DNA of 64,000 bases from Streptomyces sp. PsTaAH-137 (GTDB lineage Bacteria; Actinomycetota; Actinomycetes; Streptomycetales; Streptomycetaceae). The position numbers and the translations under genes are program-made. The notes beneath the pieces were generated by a model. It saw only the letters and a list, made by a program, of their open reading frames with translations. It was not told where the DNA came from and made no database searches. Of the stretch, positions 16,318 to 24,039 are shown in pieces. The DNA lies in contig NZ_QLLY01000014.1 in NCBI RefSeq assembly GCF_003259365.1, positions 182,716 through 246,715 on the forward strand, written 5' to 3'. Within the stretch, counting starts at the first letter, position 1. Every line of letters begins with the position of its first letter.

Positions 16318-17093
16318 GCGGTCGCGCCCCCTCCTCCGAGGACAGGGATCGCCCCCGTCGTCGCCAGGGTGCGGCGCTCCTTGCGGGCCTCCGGCGAGCG
16401 GTGCTGCAGGGCCTTGCGCAGCTGCGAGCGGCCACGGTGGATCCGGCTGCGGACCGTGCCCAGCTTCACGCCCAGGGTCGCGGCGATCTCCTCGTACGAC
16501 AGCCCCTCGATGTCACAGAGGACGACGGCGGCGCGGAACTCGGGCGCCAGGGTGTCCAGGGCCTGCTGCACGTCGGCGTCGAAGTGCGCGTCGTTGAAGA
16601 CCTGCTGCGGGGACGGCTCGCGGCTGGGCAGGCGCTCGGCGGCGTCGTCGCCCAGGGAGTCGAAGCGGATGCGCTGCTTGCGGCGGACCATGTCCAGGAA
16701 CAGGTTCGTCGTGATGCGGTGCAGCCAGCCCTCGAAGGTGCCGGGCGTGTAGGTCGACAGCGAGCGGAAGACGCGGACGAAGACCTCCTGGGTGAGATCT
16801 TCGGCGTCGTGCTGATTGCCGGTCAGGCGGTAGGCGAGCCGGTACACCCGGCCGCTGTGCGTGCTGACGATCTCCTCCCATGTGGGCGGAGTCCACGCCT
16901 GGGATTCCGCGTCAGCGGCAAAGGTCGCGGTCTGCTGCGCGGAGTCAGTGGTGCGGAATCGGTCAGCGGTGTTGGTCACAGATTTCGGCTCACCCGCCGA
17001 CCTGAGAAAGCGCCGCAGCACTCCTCCCCGATCCACAGGCGCAGCCGCACCTCCCCTGTCGGCTCTGGTGGTGTCCAGTGGAGCCCCTACCAT
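16314..17093 (-). CDS. sigE: ECF RNA polymerase sigma factor, SigE (M. tuberculosis type)
   Basis: A 259-aa ECF sigma factor with an extended N-terminus. Region 2 (YRLAYRLTGNQHDAEDLTQE, FEGWLHRITTNLFLDMVRR) and region 4 (LSYEEIAATLGVKLGTVRSRIHRGRSQL) are complete. The order sigma, RseA, HtrA, TatB and a divergent methyltransferase matches M. tuberculosis sigE, not the cell-wall SigE of S. coelicolor. The ATG at 17093 was chosen: the in-frame extension to 17180 uses A/T-ending codons (AAT, AGT, AAA, CTA) foreign to this genome, so it is leader RNA. An ECF-type promoter lies 130 nt upstream. Confidence 0.9.
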   Translation of the reverse strand: MVGAPLDTTRADRGGAAAPVDRGGVLRRFLRSAGEPKSVTNTADRFRTTDSAQQTATFAADAESQAWTPPTWEEIVSTHSGRVYRLAYRLTGNQHDAEDLTQEVFVRVFRSLSTYTPGTFEGWLHRITTNLFLDMVRRKQRIRFDSLGDDAAERLPSREPSPQQVFNDAHFDADVQQALDTLAPEFRAAVVLCDIEGLSYEEIAATLGVKLGTVRSRIHRGRSQLRKALQHRSPEARKERRTLATTGAIPVLGGGGATA

Positions 17094-17225
17094 AGCCACC
17101 TCGCCCGTTAGCTCCGGATAAGCGTTTTTACTCAGATTTGCCGGTCGCCTCTCGGCCACCCGATCTGGCGCTGTCGCCATCCCGCTCTCCCCCGCTTCGT
17201 CCTGCTCTTTCCCCCTGCTCTCCTA

Positions 17226-17251
17226 AACGCCCGGTCCCATCTGCGAGTTCC
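17226..17251 (-). promoter_or_regulatory. ECF-type promoter of the sigma gene
   Basis: On the minus strand GGAAC (17251-17247) and CGTT (17229-17226) are separated by 17 nt, the classical ECF pattern GGAAC-N16/17-CGTT. It faces the sigma gene and gives a leader of about 125 nt. It suggests autoregulation or control by another ECF sigma. Confidence 0.55.
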
Positions 17252-17304
17252 CGCCACCAACGGATAAAGTCACGCGCAGGCAACCACGGGGACAGGAGAG
17301 GGCC

Positions 17305-17937
17305 ATTACCGGCAACCGGCAGACGAGTTGGGCGTTCGCCGACGCCTATGTCGCCGAGGACGAGGCACTGCGCTGGGCCCGGGACCGGGCCCGGGACGCG
17401 GGGCTGCGCTCGGTGTCACCCGGCGCGGGCGCGGCCCTGGGGATGCTCGCCGCCACCGTGGGGGCCAAGGCCGTCGCCGAGATCGGTACGGGCACGGGCG
17501 TGTCCGGAATCCATCTGCTGCACGGCATGCGGCCCGACGGCGTCCTGACCACGGTGGATCCGGAGCCGGAGCGGCAGCAGTTCGCGCGGCAGGCGTTCCG
17601 CGCGGCGGGCTTCGCCGCCAATCGGGCCCGGTTCATCCCGGGGCGGGCGCTGGACGTGCTGCCACGGCTCGCGGACAGCGGGTACGACCTCGTCTTCTGT
17701 GACGGGGACCGGATGGAGTCGCTGGAGTATCTCGGCGAATCGTTGCGGCTGCTGCGGCCGGGTGGGCTGGTCTGTTTCGAGGGGGTCTTCGCCGACGGGC
17801 GGACCGTGGACTCGGGGCCGCAGCCGGTGGAGGTCGTGCGGCTGCGGGAGTTGTTGCGGGCCGTACGGGAGTCCTCCGAGCTGGTGCCTTCGCTGCTGCC
17901 CGTCGGAGATGGGTTGCTCTGCGCCGTGAAGCGCTAG
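17305..17937 (+). CDS. SAM-dependent O-methyltransferase with apparent ATT start
   Basis: A 210-aa class-I O-methyltransferase with motif I AEIGTGTGVSG, then TTVDPEPE and LVFCDGDR. No ATG, GTG or TTG opens the full frame. ATT at 17305 sits 5-9 nt after GGAGAGG and yields an N-terminus (SWAFADAYVAEDEAL...ARDAGLRSVSPGAGAAL) that matches the family's first helices. The next GTG, at 17413, would delete 36 conserved residues and has no ribosome site. The gene is divergent from sigE, as in M. tuberculosis Rv1220c. The substrate is unknown. Confidence 0.82.
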   Translation: MTGNRQTSWAFADAYVAEDEALRWARDRARDAGLRSVSPGAGAALGMLAATVGAKAVAEIGTGTGVSGIHLLHGMRPDGVLTTVDPEPERQQFARQAFRAAGFAANRARFIPGRALDVLPRLADSGYDLVFCDGDRMESLEYLGESLRLLRPGGLVCFEGVFADGRTVDSGPQPVEVVRLRELLRAVRESSELVPSLLPVGDGLLCAVKR

Positions 17938-17952
17938 AGGGGCGATGGTGCG

Positions 17953-18040
17953 GTGGTCGCGCGACGGCGCCGTCCGTCGTGGCTGGTCGCGCAGTCCCCG
18001 CCCCTGACGGGGCGCCCGTTGGCGCGGCCCGCACATAGGG
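17953..18040. repeat. Streptomycete intergenic repeat fragment
   Basis: The stretch contains GCGCAGTCCCCGCCCCTGA followed by a complementary CGGGGCG-rich segment. It is a degenerate copy of the GCGCAGTTCCCCGCGCCCCTGA motif that dominates the right edge of the window. Confidence 0.5.
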
Positions 18041-18068
18041 ACCGCACCCATCCTGAACTGCGAAAACA

Positions 18069-18105
18069 CGACCGCCCCGGCACCGGATGTGTGCCAGGGC
18101 GGTCG
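18069..18105 (-). terminator. Terminator of the DUF3117 gene
   Basis: CGACCGCCCCGGCAC (18069-18083) pairs with GTGCCAGGGCGGTCG (18091-18105), one mismatch. Read on the minus strand it is followed by GTTTTCG, giving a classical intrinsic terminator 22 nt after the DUF3117 stop. Confidence 0.82.
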
Positions 18106-18127
18106 AAAAGGTATGGTCGCTTTCGCG

Positions 18128-18295
18128 TCAGCCGACGACCTTCTTCAGGGCGTCGCCGAGGGCGTCTGCCTCGTCCGGCGTCAGCTCGACCACGAGCCGA
18201 CCGCCGCCTTCGAGCGGAACGCGCATGACGATGCCCCGCCCCTCCTTGGTCACCTCGAGCGGGCCGTCACCCGTTCGCGGCTTCATGGCCGCCAT
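18128..18295 (-). CDS. DUF3117 protein, 55 aa
   Basis: Short frame MAAMKPRTGDGPLEVTKEGR... ending in DALGDALKKVVG. This is the actinobacterial DUF3117 family (Rv1211-like) at full length. It is predicted to be a small beta-rich cytoplasmic protein with a repeated basic/acidic pattern (MRVPLEGGGRLVVELTPDEA). No function is known. GGAAGGGG lies 7 nt before ATG 18295, and an intrinsic terminator follows, so it is a monocistronic, probably well-expressed gene. Confidence 0.9.
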   Translation of the reverse strand: MAAMKPRTGDGPLEVTKEGRGIVMRVPLEGGGRLVVELTPDEADALGDALKKVVG

Positions 18296-18615
18296 GCTCG
18301 TTCCCCTTCCTGAAACCAGCTCACATCAGCGCCGACGGCCCCCTGAACGGGCACTCATCACCGGCATCGAACACATTGCTTCTAGGCCATTATCCCGCAT
18401 CGCAGGACCCGATGACCAACATCGGCAGGCATCGCTTGCGCAACGCGCTTGAGCAAAACCACTCAATTCGGGGATGTGGCTGCGATACTACGCCGCTCTC
18501 GCGCCTCTTCCGTGACGCAATTGTTTGACGCAGGTCACATGCCGGGGGCGTTCCGCGGGCCGTGATCTCCGTCATGCTGTGCACGGACGACTAAGCAACC
18601 GCATAGGAGGCTCCC

Positions 18616-19419
18616 ATGGCCGACGCCGTGCTCTACGAGGTGAGCGACGGGCTCGCGACGATCACGCTGAACCGCCCCGAGGCGATGAACGCGATGAACA
18701 CCGAGGCCAAGGTCGCCCTCCGCGACGCGGTACAGGCCGCCGCCGGCGACAAGGCGGTACGGGCGGTGCTCCTCACGGCGGCCGGCGACCGGGCGTTCTG
18801 CGTGGGCCAGGACCTCAAGGAGCACATCGGGTCGCTGATGGCGGACCGGAAGGCGGGCCAGGGCGGCACCATGAGCACGGTGCACGAGCACTACAACCCG
18901 ATCGTCCGGGCGCTGACCCAGATGCCGAAGCCGGTCGTGGCGGCGGTGAACGGCGTGGCGGCCGGTGCCGGGTTCGGGTTCGCGCTCTGCGCGGACTACC
19001 GGATCGTCGCGGACACCGCCTCGTTCAACACCTCGTTCGCGGGGGTCGCGCTCACCGCCGACTCGGGCGTGTCCTGGACGCTGCCCCGGCTGATCGGTCC
19101 CGGGCGCGCCACCGATCTGCTGCTGTTCCCGCGCACCATCACGGCGCAGGAAGCGTTCGAGATCGGCGCCGTGAACAAGATCGTGCCCGCGGACGAGCTG
19201 GCGGAGACCGCCCGCAAGCTGGCGCTGCTGCTCGCGTCCGGCCCGACGGTCGCCTACGCCGCGCTCAAGGAGTCGGTCGCCTTCGCCGCCGACCACTCCC
19301 TCGACGAGGCCCTGGAGAAGGAGGACGTGCTGCAGTCGCGGGCCGGCGCCTCCGAGGACCACGCCATCGCGGTCCAGGCCTTCATCGCCAAGGAGAAGCC
19401 GAAGTACCTCGGCCGCTAG
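18616..19419 (+). CDS. Enoyl-CoA hydratase/isomerase (crotonase, PaaG-like)
   Basis: A 267-aa crotonase-fold enzyme. The first oxyanion-hole segment is FCVGQDLKEH near residue 60, and the second, with the CoA-binding region, is AAVNGVAAGAGFGFALCADYRIV near 112-134. C-terminal helices contain ALEKEDVLQSRAGASEDHAIAVQAFIAKEKPKYLG. PaaG-like members act on 2-enoyl-CoA or ring-opening intermediates. The substrate is not determinable, and no fatty-acid or phenylacetate genes lie nearby. AGGAGG precedes the ATG by 7 nt. The stop TAG lies within the CTAG flank of a MITE-like element. Confidence 0.85.
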   Translation: MADAVLYEVSDGLATITLNRPEAMNAMNTEAKVALRDAVQAAAGDKAVRAVLLTAAGDRAFCVGQDLKEHIGSLMADRKAGQGGTMSTVHEHYNPIVRALTQMPKPVVAAVNGVAAGAGFGFALCADYRIVADTASFNTSFAGVALTADSGVSWTLPRLIGPGRATDLLLFPRTITAQEAFEIGAVNKIVPADELAETARKLALLLASGPTVAYAALKESVAFAADHSLDEALEKEDVLQSRAGASEDHAIAVQAFIAKEKPKYLGR

Positions 19420-19618
19420 GGCCTGTCTCCCAGATCCCTCCTGCCCCGCGACGCCTGGCACGCGCTCTCGCCGCACCGGGCACAAGGCCGAGTACGCCCA
19501 GTACGAGGCCTCGCACCCGGCGCTCCCCCAGCCTTCGGCCGGGGGGACCCCCTAGAGCACGCACCAGCCGCCGCAGGGCCCGCCCTTCGGGCGGACGGAG
19601 GGATCTGAGAGACAGGCC
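19420..19618. mobile_element. 199-bp MITE-like element with 22-bp terminal inverted repeats
   Basis: The ends at 19420-19441 and 19597-19618 are inverted copies of one 22-bp sequence (GGCCTGTCTC...TCCCTCC) with a single mismatch. Both sides carry CTAG (19416-19419 and 19619-19622), fitting the 4-bp YTAR target duplication of IS5-type elements. There is no transposase frame. The centre holds small GC hairpins (CCCCCAGCCTTCGGCCGGGGG and CGCCCTTCGGGCG). It lies exactly between two convergent genes and supplies their shared 3' region. Confidence 0.75.
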
Positions 19619-20221
19619 CTAGCCCTCCCGCACCTCCGTGCGGGCGACGCAGTCCGCCAGATGGTCGTTGACCAGCCCGCACGCCTGCATCAGCGCGTAC
19701 GCCGTGGTGGGGCCGACGAAGCGCAGGCCCCGCTTCTTCAGCTCCTTGGAGAGGGCCTTCGACTCGTCGGTGCTCGCCGGTACGTCGGACAGCAGCCGCG
19801 GGGCCGGGCGCTCGGCGGCGTCCGGGGCGAAGGACCAGATGAGGCGGTCGAGGTCGCCGGCGGGCCAGTCGGCGAGCACCCGAGCATTCGACAGCGTGGC
19901 GTCGACCTTCGCTCGGTTGCGGATGATGCCGGGGTCGGCCAGCAGGCGCTCGCGGTCGGCGTCCGTGAAGGCGGCGACGTCCGCGATCTTGAAGTGGGAG
20001 AAGGCGGCGCGGAAGGTCTCGCGGCGGCGCAGGATCGTGATCCAGGAGAGCCCGGACTGGAAGGCCTCCAGGCTGAGCCGCTCGAAGAGCGCGTCGTCGC
20101 CGTGGACCGGGCGGCCCCACTCGGTGTCGTGGTACGCGACGTAGTCCTCGGTCGACAGGCCCCAGGGGCAGCGCGGCCTGCCGTCGGGGCCGGGGATCGC
20201 GGCGCCGGTCGGCTCGCTCAT
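19619..20221 (-). CDS. tag: DNA-3-methyladenine glycosylase I
   Basis: A 200-aa Tag enzyme that removes 3-methyladenine from alkylated DNA. It has the start signature RCPWGLSTEDYVAYHDTEWG. The zinc-snap ligands are visible: Cys18, His31 and the C-terminal H-x3-C in DHLADCVA. The substrate-pocket segment SGLSWITILRRRETFRAAF lies near 56-75. The gene overlaps the DivIVA-like gene by 4 nt (ATGA). Its TAG stop lies in the CTAG flank of the MITE, so the last codons may have been altered by the insertion. Confidence 0.93.
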   Translation of the reverse strand: MSEPTGAAIPGPDGRPRCPWGLSTEDYVAYHDTEWGRPVHGDDALFERLSLEAFQSGLSWITILRRRETFRAAFSHFKIADVAAFTDADRERLLADPGIIRNRAKVDATLSNARVLADWPAGDLDRLIWSFAPDAAERPAPRLLSDVPASTDESKALSKELKKRGLRFVGPTTAYALMQACGLVNDHLADCVARTEVREG

Positions 20222-20613
20222 CGCAGCCCCTCCCCCGGCTCGTCCAGGTATCCGCCGGGCGGGGCGAAGCCGCTGTCGGGCCGGCGGTCGTACGGCTGCT
20301 GCCGTGCCTGTGTGTGGGCCGTGGCGAGCGCCGACTCCAGCTCCGTGATGCGCGCGTCCCGCTCGGCGAGTTCGGCGCCCAGCCGGTTCAGCGCGTCGTC
20401 GACCTCCGCCATGCGGTAGCCGCGCACGGCGGTCGGCAGCCGCAGCGCGTCCACGTCGGCCGGGCCGACCGGGCGGTCCTGCGGCAGCGGGTCGGCGTAG
20501 AACTGGGACGGCTCGTCGCGCAGCGTGCCGCCGTCGCCCCCGCCGACGATCGCGAGCGTCACCGCTCCGACCACCACGACGAGCGCGACGACCAGAAACA
20601 AGAACATGACCAT
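20218..20613 (-). CDS. DivIVA-domain membrane protein
   Basis: A 131-aa protein with one N-terminal membrane helix (residues 2-23, rich in Val). It has a short DivIVA-like motif, LPTAVRGYRMAEVDDALNRLGAEL, near 58-82, a coiled coil to about 100, and a disordered tail. It is probably a polar or division-associated helper at the membrane. The neighbour order (FolP2, this protein, Tag) matches M. tuberculosis Rv1207-Rv1210 as I recall it. Confidence 0.8.
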   Translation of the reverse strand: MVMFLFLVVALVVVVGAVTLAIVGGGDGGTLRDEPSQFYADPLPQDRPVGPADVDALRLPTAVRGYRMAEVDDALNRLGAELAERDARITELESALATAHTQARQQPYDRRPDSGFAPPGGYLDEPGEGLR

Positions 20614-20758
20614 CTGTGCCGTCCCCTGGCTCGACCGGGCCGGCCTTCACGCAGCCCGAAACCGTCAGGGTCCGATCGTGCCATGCCGCACTGACGGTTA
20701 AGGTCGCAGGCGACCGTTGATACGTGATTGCAGTGGGATCCAGAGGAGAGTCACAGGG

Positions 20759-21619
20759 ATGCTCAGGCTGGGCCGGCACGAGTTCGCCGCGCACGAACCG
20801 GTGATCATGGCGATCGTGAACCGGACCCCCGACTCCTTCTACGACCAGGGCGCCACGTTCCGGGACGAGCCCGCGCTCGCGCGAGTCGAACAGGCCGTCG
20901 CCGAGGGTGCCCTGATCGTCGACATCGGCGGGGTGAAGGCCGGTCCCGGCGAGGAGGTCGACGCCGACGAGGAGGCGCGGCGCACCGTCGGTTTCGTGGC
21001 GGAGGTGCGGCGGCGCTTCCCCGACGTGATCATCAGCGTCGACACCTGGCGGCACGAGGTCGGCGAGGCCGTGTGCGAGGCGGGCGCGGATCTCCTCAAC
21101 GACGCGTGGGGCGGCGTCGATCCGAAGCTGGCGGAGGTCGCGGGCCGCTACGGCGTGGGCATCGTGTGCACGCACGCGGGCGGCGCGGAGCCCCGTACCC
21201 GGCCGCACCGGGCCACGTACGACGACGTGATGGCGGACATCCTGGACGTGACGGTGTCCTACGCGCAGCGGGCGGTGTCGCTCGGCGTGCCGCGCGAGTC
21301 GGTGCTGATCGACCCGGGCCACGACTTCGGGAAGAACACCCGCCACTCGCTGGAGGCGACGCGGCGCCTTCCGGAGATGGTGGAGACGGGCTGGCCGGTG
21401 CTCGTGTCGCTGTCCAACAAGGACTTCGTGGGCGAGACCCTCGACAAGCCCGTCAAGGAGCGGGTGATCGGGACGCTGGCGACGACGGCGGTGTCGGCGT
21501 GGCTGGGCGCGCAGGTCTACCGGGTGCACGAGGTCGCGGAGACGCGGCAGGTGCTGGACATGGTGGCGTCCATCGCGGGCCACCGGCCCCCGGCGGTCGC
21601 CCGCCGGGGACTGGCCTGA
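20759..21619 (+). CDS. folP2: FolP2-type dihydropteroate synthase paralogue
   Basis: A 286-aa TIM-barrel protein of the DHPS family. It differs from canonical FolP at the loops: IVNRTPDSFYDQGATF for the usual NVTPDSFSDGG, and DIGGVKAGPGEEV for DVGGESTRPGA. These are the marks of mycobacterial FolP2 (Rv1207), reported to lack DHPS activity. It is therefore probably a paralogue of unknown reaction rather than the sulfonamide target. ATG 20759 has AGAGGAGAG upstream. It is divergent from the DivIVA-like gene and convergent with the LOG gene. Confidence 0.82.
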   Translation: MLRLGRHEFAAHEPVIMAIVNRTPDSFYDQGATFRDEPALARVEQAVAEGALIVDIGGVKAGPGEEVDADEEARRTVGFVAEVRRRFPDVIISVDTWRHEVGEAVCEAGADLLNDAWGGVDPKLAEVAGRYGVGIVCTHAGGAEPRTRPHRATYDDVMADILDVTVSYAQRAVSLGVPRESVLIDPGHDFGKNTRHSLEATRRLPEMVETGWPVLVSLSNKDFVGETLDKPVKERVIGTLATTAVSAWLGAQVYRVHEVAETRQVLDMVASIAGHRPPAVARRGLA

Positions 21620-21636
21620 CCACGCGCGCGAGCGGT

Positions 21637-22386
21637 CTACTTGCCGGTCTCCTTGGTGACCAGCGTGATCGCCTCCTCCACGTCGTCCGTGACGTGGAAC
21701 AGCAGCAGGTCGGCCTCGCTGGCCTTGCCCTGCGCGATGACCGTGTTCTTCAGCCAGTCGACGAGCCCGCTCCAGTACTGCGTACCGAACAGGACGATCG
21801 GGAAACGCGTCACCTTGGTGGTCTGGACGAGGGTGAGCGCCTCGAACAGCTCGTCCAGGGTGCCGAGGCCGCCGGGCAGGACGACGAACCCTTGCGCGTA
21901 CTTCACGAACATCGTCTTCCGGACGAAGAAGTAGCGGAAGTTCAGGCCGAGATCGACGTACTGGTTGAGCCCTTGCTCGAAGGGCAGTTCGATGCCGAGG
22001 CCGACCGAGATGCCCTTGGCCTCCACGGCGCCCTGGTTGGCGGCCTGCATGGCGCCGGGTCCGCCGCCGGTGATGACCGCGAAACCGGCCTCCACCAGGG
22101 CCTTGCCGATCTCGACGCCCGCCGCGTACTCCGGTGAGTCCTGGGGTGTGCGGGCGGAGCCGAACACACTGATCGCGGGCGGCAGTTCGGCGAGCGTGCC
22201 GAAGCCCTCGATGAACTCGGACTGGATGCGCAGGACCCGCCAGGGGTCGGTGTGCACCCAGCCCGACGGGCCCTCCGTGTCGAGCAGACGCTGGTCGCTC
22301 GTCCCGGGCTGCACCTGGTCACGGCGGCGGACCACCGGTCCCGTCCGCTGCTCCTTGGGACGTCGCGTGCCCTCGGGGTTGCTCAT
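21637..22386 (-). CDS. LOG/TIGR00730-family Rossmann-fold protein
   Basis: A 249-aa protein with both LOG motifs: GGGPGAM near 107-113 and PGGLGTLDE near 170-178. These bind the phosphoribosyl group of AMP-type substrates. Members release free cytokinin-like bases or hydrolyse nucleotide 5'-monophosphates; older annotations as lysine decarboxylase are wrong. The ATG at 22386 follows GGAAGGGAG. The first 50 residues are a basic, disordered extension. It lies next to DapE on the same strand. Confidence 0.87.
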   Translation of the reverse strand: MSNPEGTRRPKEQRTGPVVRRRDQVQPGTSDQRLLDTEGPSGWVHTDPWRVLRIQSEFIEGFGTLAELPPAISVFGSARTPQDSPEYAAGVEIGKALVEAGFAVITGGGPGAMQAANQGAVEAKGISVGLGIELPFEQGLNQYVDLGLNFRYFFVRKTMFVKYAQGFVVLPGGLGTLDELFEALTLVQTTKVTRFPIVLFGTQYWSGLVDWLKNTVIAQGKASEADLLLFHVTDDVEEAITLVTKETGK

Positions 22387-22473
22387 TGTCCGCTCCCTTC
22401 CTGCGCAGTCATCACGCACTTACGTAGAGCAAGGGTAGGTCTACGCGGGTTACATGCGAGGGACCCCGACGTA

Positions 22474-23556
22474 TCAGGGAGCGGTGAGCCAGGCGGCGAG
22501 GACCTTCTCGCCCTCCAGGATCAGCCGGGTGTCCACCCGCTCGTCGATCTTGTGGGCGTAGATCGGGTTGCCCGGTCCGTAGTTCACCGCGGGCACGCCG
22601 AGGGCGCTGAACCGGGAGACGTCGGTCCAGCCGAACTTCGGGCGCGCCTCGCCGCCGACGGCGGCCAGGAAGGCGGCCGCCGCGGGGTGGTTGAGGCCGG
22701 GCCGGGCGCCGCCGGTGTGGTCGTCGACGATGAACTCGTCGATGGGGCAGCCGGCGAAGAAGTCCCGGACGAACCGCTCCGCGTCCTCCATGGAACGGTC
22801 CGGGGCGTAGCGGAAGTTGACCGTGACGGAGCAGGCGTCGGGGATGACGTTCTTGGCGAGCCCGCCCTCGATGGCCACGGCGTTCAGGCCCTCGTGGAAC
22901 TCCAGGCCGTCGACGACCGGCTTGCGGGGCTCGTAGACGGCGAGGCGCTCCAGGATCGGGGACGCGGCGTGGATGGCGTTCTTGCCCATCCACGCGCGCG
23001 CGGAGTGCGCCCGTTCGCCCGAGACCTTCAGGATGACGCGCAGCGTGCCCTGGCAGCCGCCCTCGACCAGGCCCTCGGTGCCCTCCAGGAGGATCGCGAA
23101 GTCGCCCTCCAGCCAGTCGGGGTGGGCGTCGGCCACATGCCCGAGCCCGTTGAGGTGGGCGGCGACCTCTTCGTTGTCGTAGAAGACGAAGGTGAGGTCG
23201 CGGTTGGGCTCGGTGACGGTCCGCGCGATCCGGAGCTGGACCGCGACGCCCGACTTCATGTCGCTGGTACCGCAGCCCCACAGGGTGACGCCGTCCTCGT
23301 CGAGGCGGGAGGGGACGTTGTCCGCGATCGGGACCGTGTCGATGTGGCCGGCCAGGATGATCCGCTCGGCGCGGCCCAGGTTCGTCCGCGCGACCACGTT
23401 GTTGCCGTACCGGTCGACGGTGAGGTGCGGCAGGGCGCGCAGGGCCTCCTCGACGGCGTCCGCGAGCTCTTTCTCGCTTCCGCTGGGCGAGGCGAAGTCG
23501 ACCAGCTGGGCGGTGAGGCGGGCGGCGTCCTGGGTGAGGTCAAGCGTGCGATCCAT
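22474..23556 (-). CDS. dapE: Succinyl-diaminopimelate desuccinylase
   Basis: A 360-aa M20-family dizinc hydrolase. The metal motif ILAGHIDTVPIADN begins near residue 69 and the Glu pair is seen in YDNEEVAAH. A typical lid domain and a C-terminal HKIDERVDT follow. It converts N-succinyl-LL-diaminopimelate to LL-DAP in lysine and peptidoglycan synthesis. DapC, which makes its substrate, lies 1 kb away on the same strand. ATG 23556 begins the conserved MDRTLDLTQDAARLTAQLVD; upstream in-frame codons are non-conserved. Confidence 0.93.
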   Translation of the reverse strand: MDRTLDLTQDAARLTAQLVDFASPSGSEKELADAVEEALRALPHLTVDRYGNNVVARTNLGRAERIILAGHIDTVPIADNVPSRLDEDGVTLWGCGTSDMKSGVAVQLRIARTVTEPNRDLTFVFYDNEEVAAHLNGLGHVADAHPDWLEGDFAILLEGTEGLVEGGCQGTLRVILKVSGERAHSARAWMGKNAIHAASPILERLAVYEPRKPVVDGLEFHEGLNAVAIEGGLAKNVIPDACSVTVNFRYAPDRSMEDAERFVRDFFAGCPIDEFIVDDHTGGARPGLNHPAAAAFLAAVGGEARPKFGWTDVSRFSALGVPAVNYGPGNPIYAHKIDERVDTRLILEGEKVLAAWLTAP

Positions 23557-24039
23557 GGCGCCGATCCTAGACGGGAGGCACCCGGCCGCCGTCGCCCGTC
23601 CCGGGTCTTCCGCGCGGGCCGGGAGTGGACCGCCGGGGAAACGGGCAGAAGCGGCACACGGCACCGAACCCGTCGAAGCCGTCGCGGCGCGCGGCCGTCG
23701 GCGCGGTTCGAATCGCCACTGGGCAGGAGTACGGACTGTCACCCGATAGGGGCACGCGGATCTCGTCCGGCGGGCGTAGCGGACCTGCGCTCGGGCGAGG
23801 CTCGGCGCGGGCCACGATCCCCTTGGGACAAGGGGCTTCCGGCGGTTTTCGGGCCCGCGCGGGCGGCGGCGTTTGCCCGTTTTTATCCGCAGCAGATAAT
23901 GCGACGCATTGCCAACCCTTTACGTTGCCGACCCGCAACCTTCCCGGGGCGTCGGCCTGTTGTCTGGGCGTCCGACCGCCGCACGGCAACGCCGCACGGT
24001 GACCGGGCACCAAACGTTCTCTCCCGTCTAAGGAGCATC
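23557..24039 (+). promoter_or_regulatory. 483-nt intergenic region with promoter for the secreted protein
   Basis: No gene is seen. TTGCCC at 23873-23878 and GATAAT at 23895-23900 are spaced 16 nt and face the gene at 24040, leaving a 130-nt leader. A 7-bp hairpin (CCCCTTG/CAAGGGG) lies at 23819-23835. The stretch from 23878 to 23935 is notably AT-rich for this genome. Confidence 0.5.

Noticed and set aside
17094..17180. Longer N-terminus for the sigma factor (29 extra residues)
   Set aside because: The codons are rich in A/T third positions unlike the rest of the gene, and the segment follows the ECF promoter as leader RNA.
23695..23725. GGTTCGAATC resembling a tRNA T-loop
   Set aside because: The flanking bases do not form a 5-bp T stem and no acceptor, D or anticodon arms could be folded around it.
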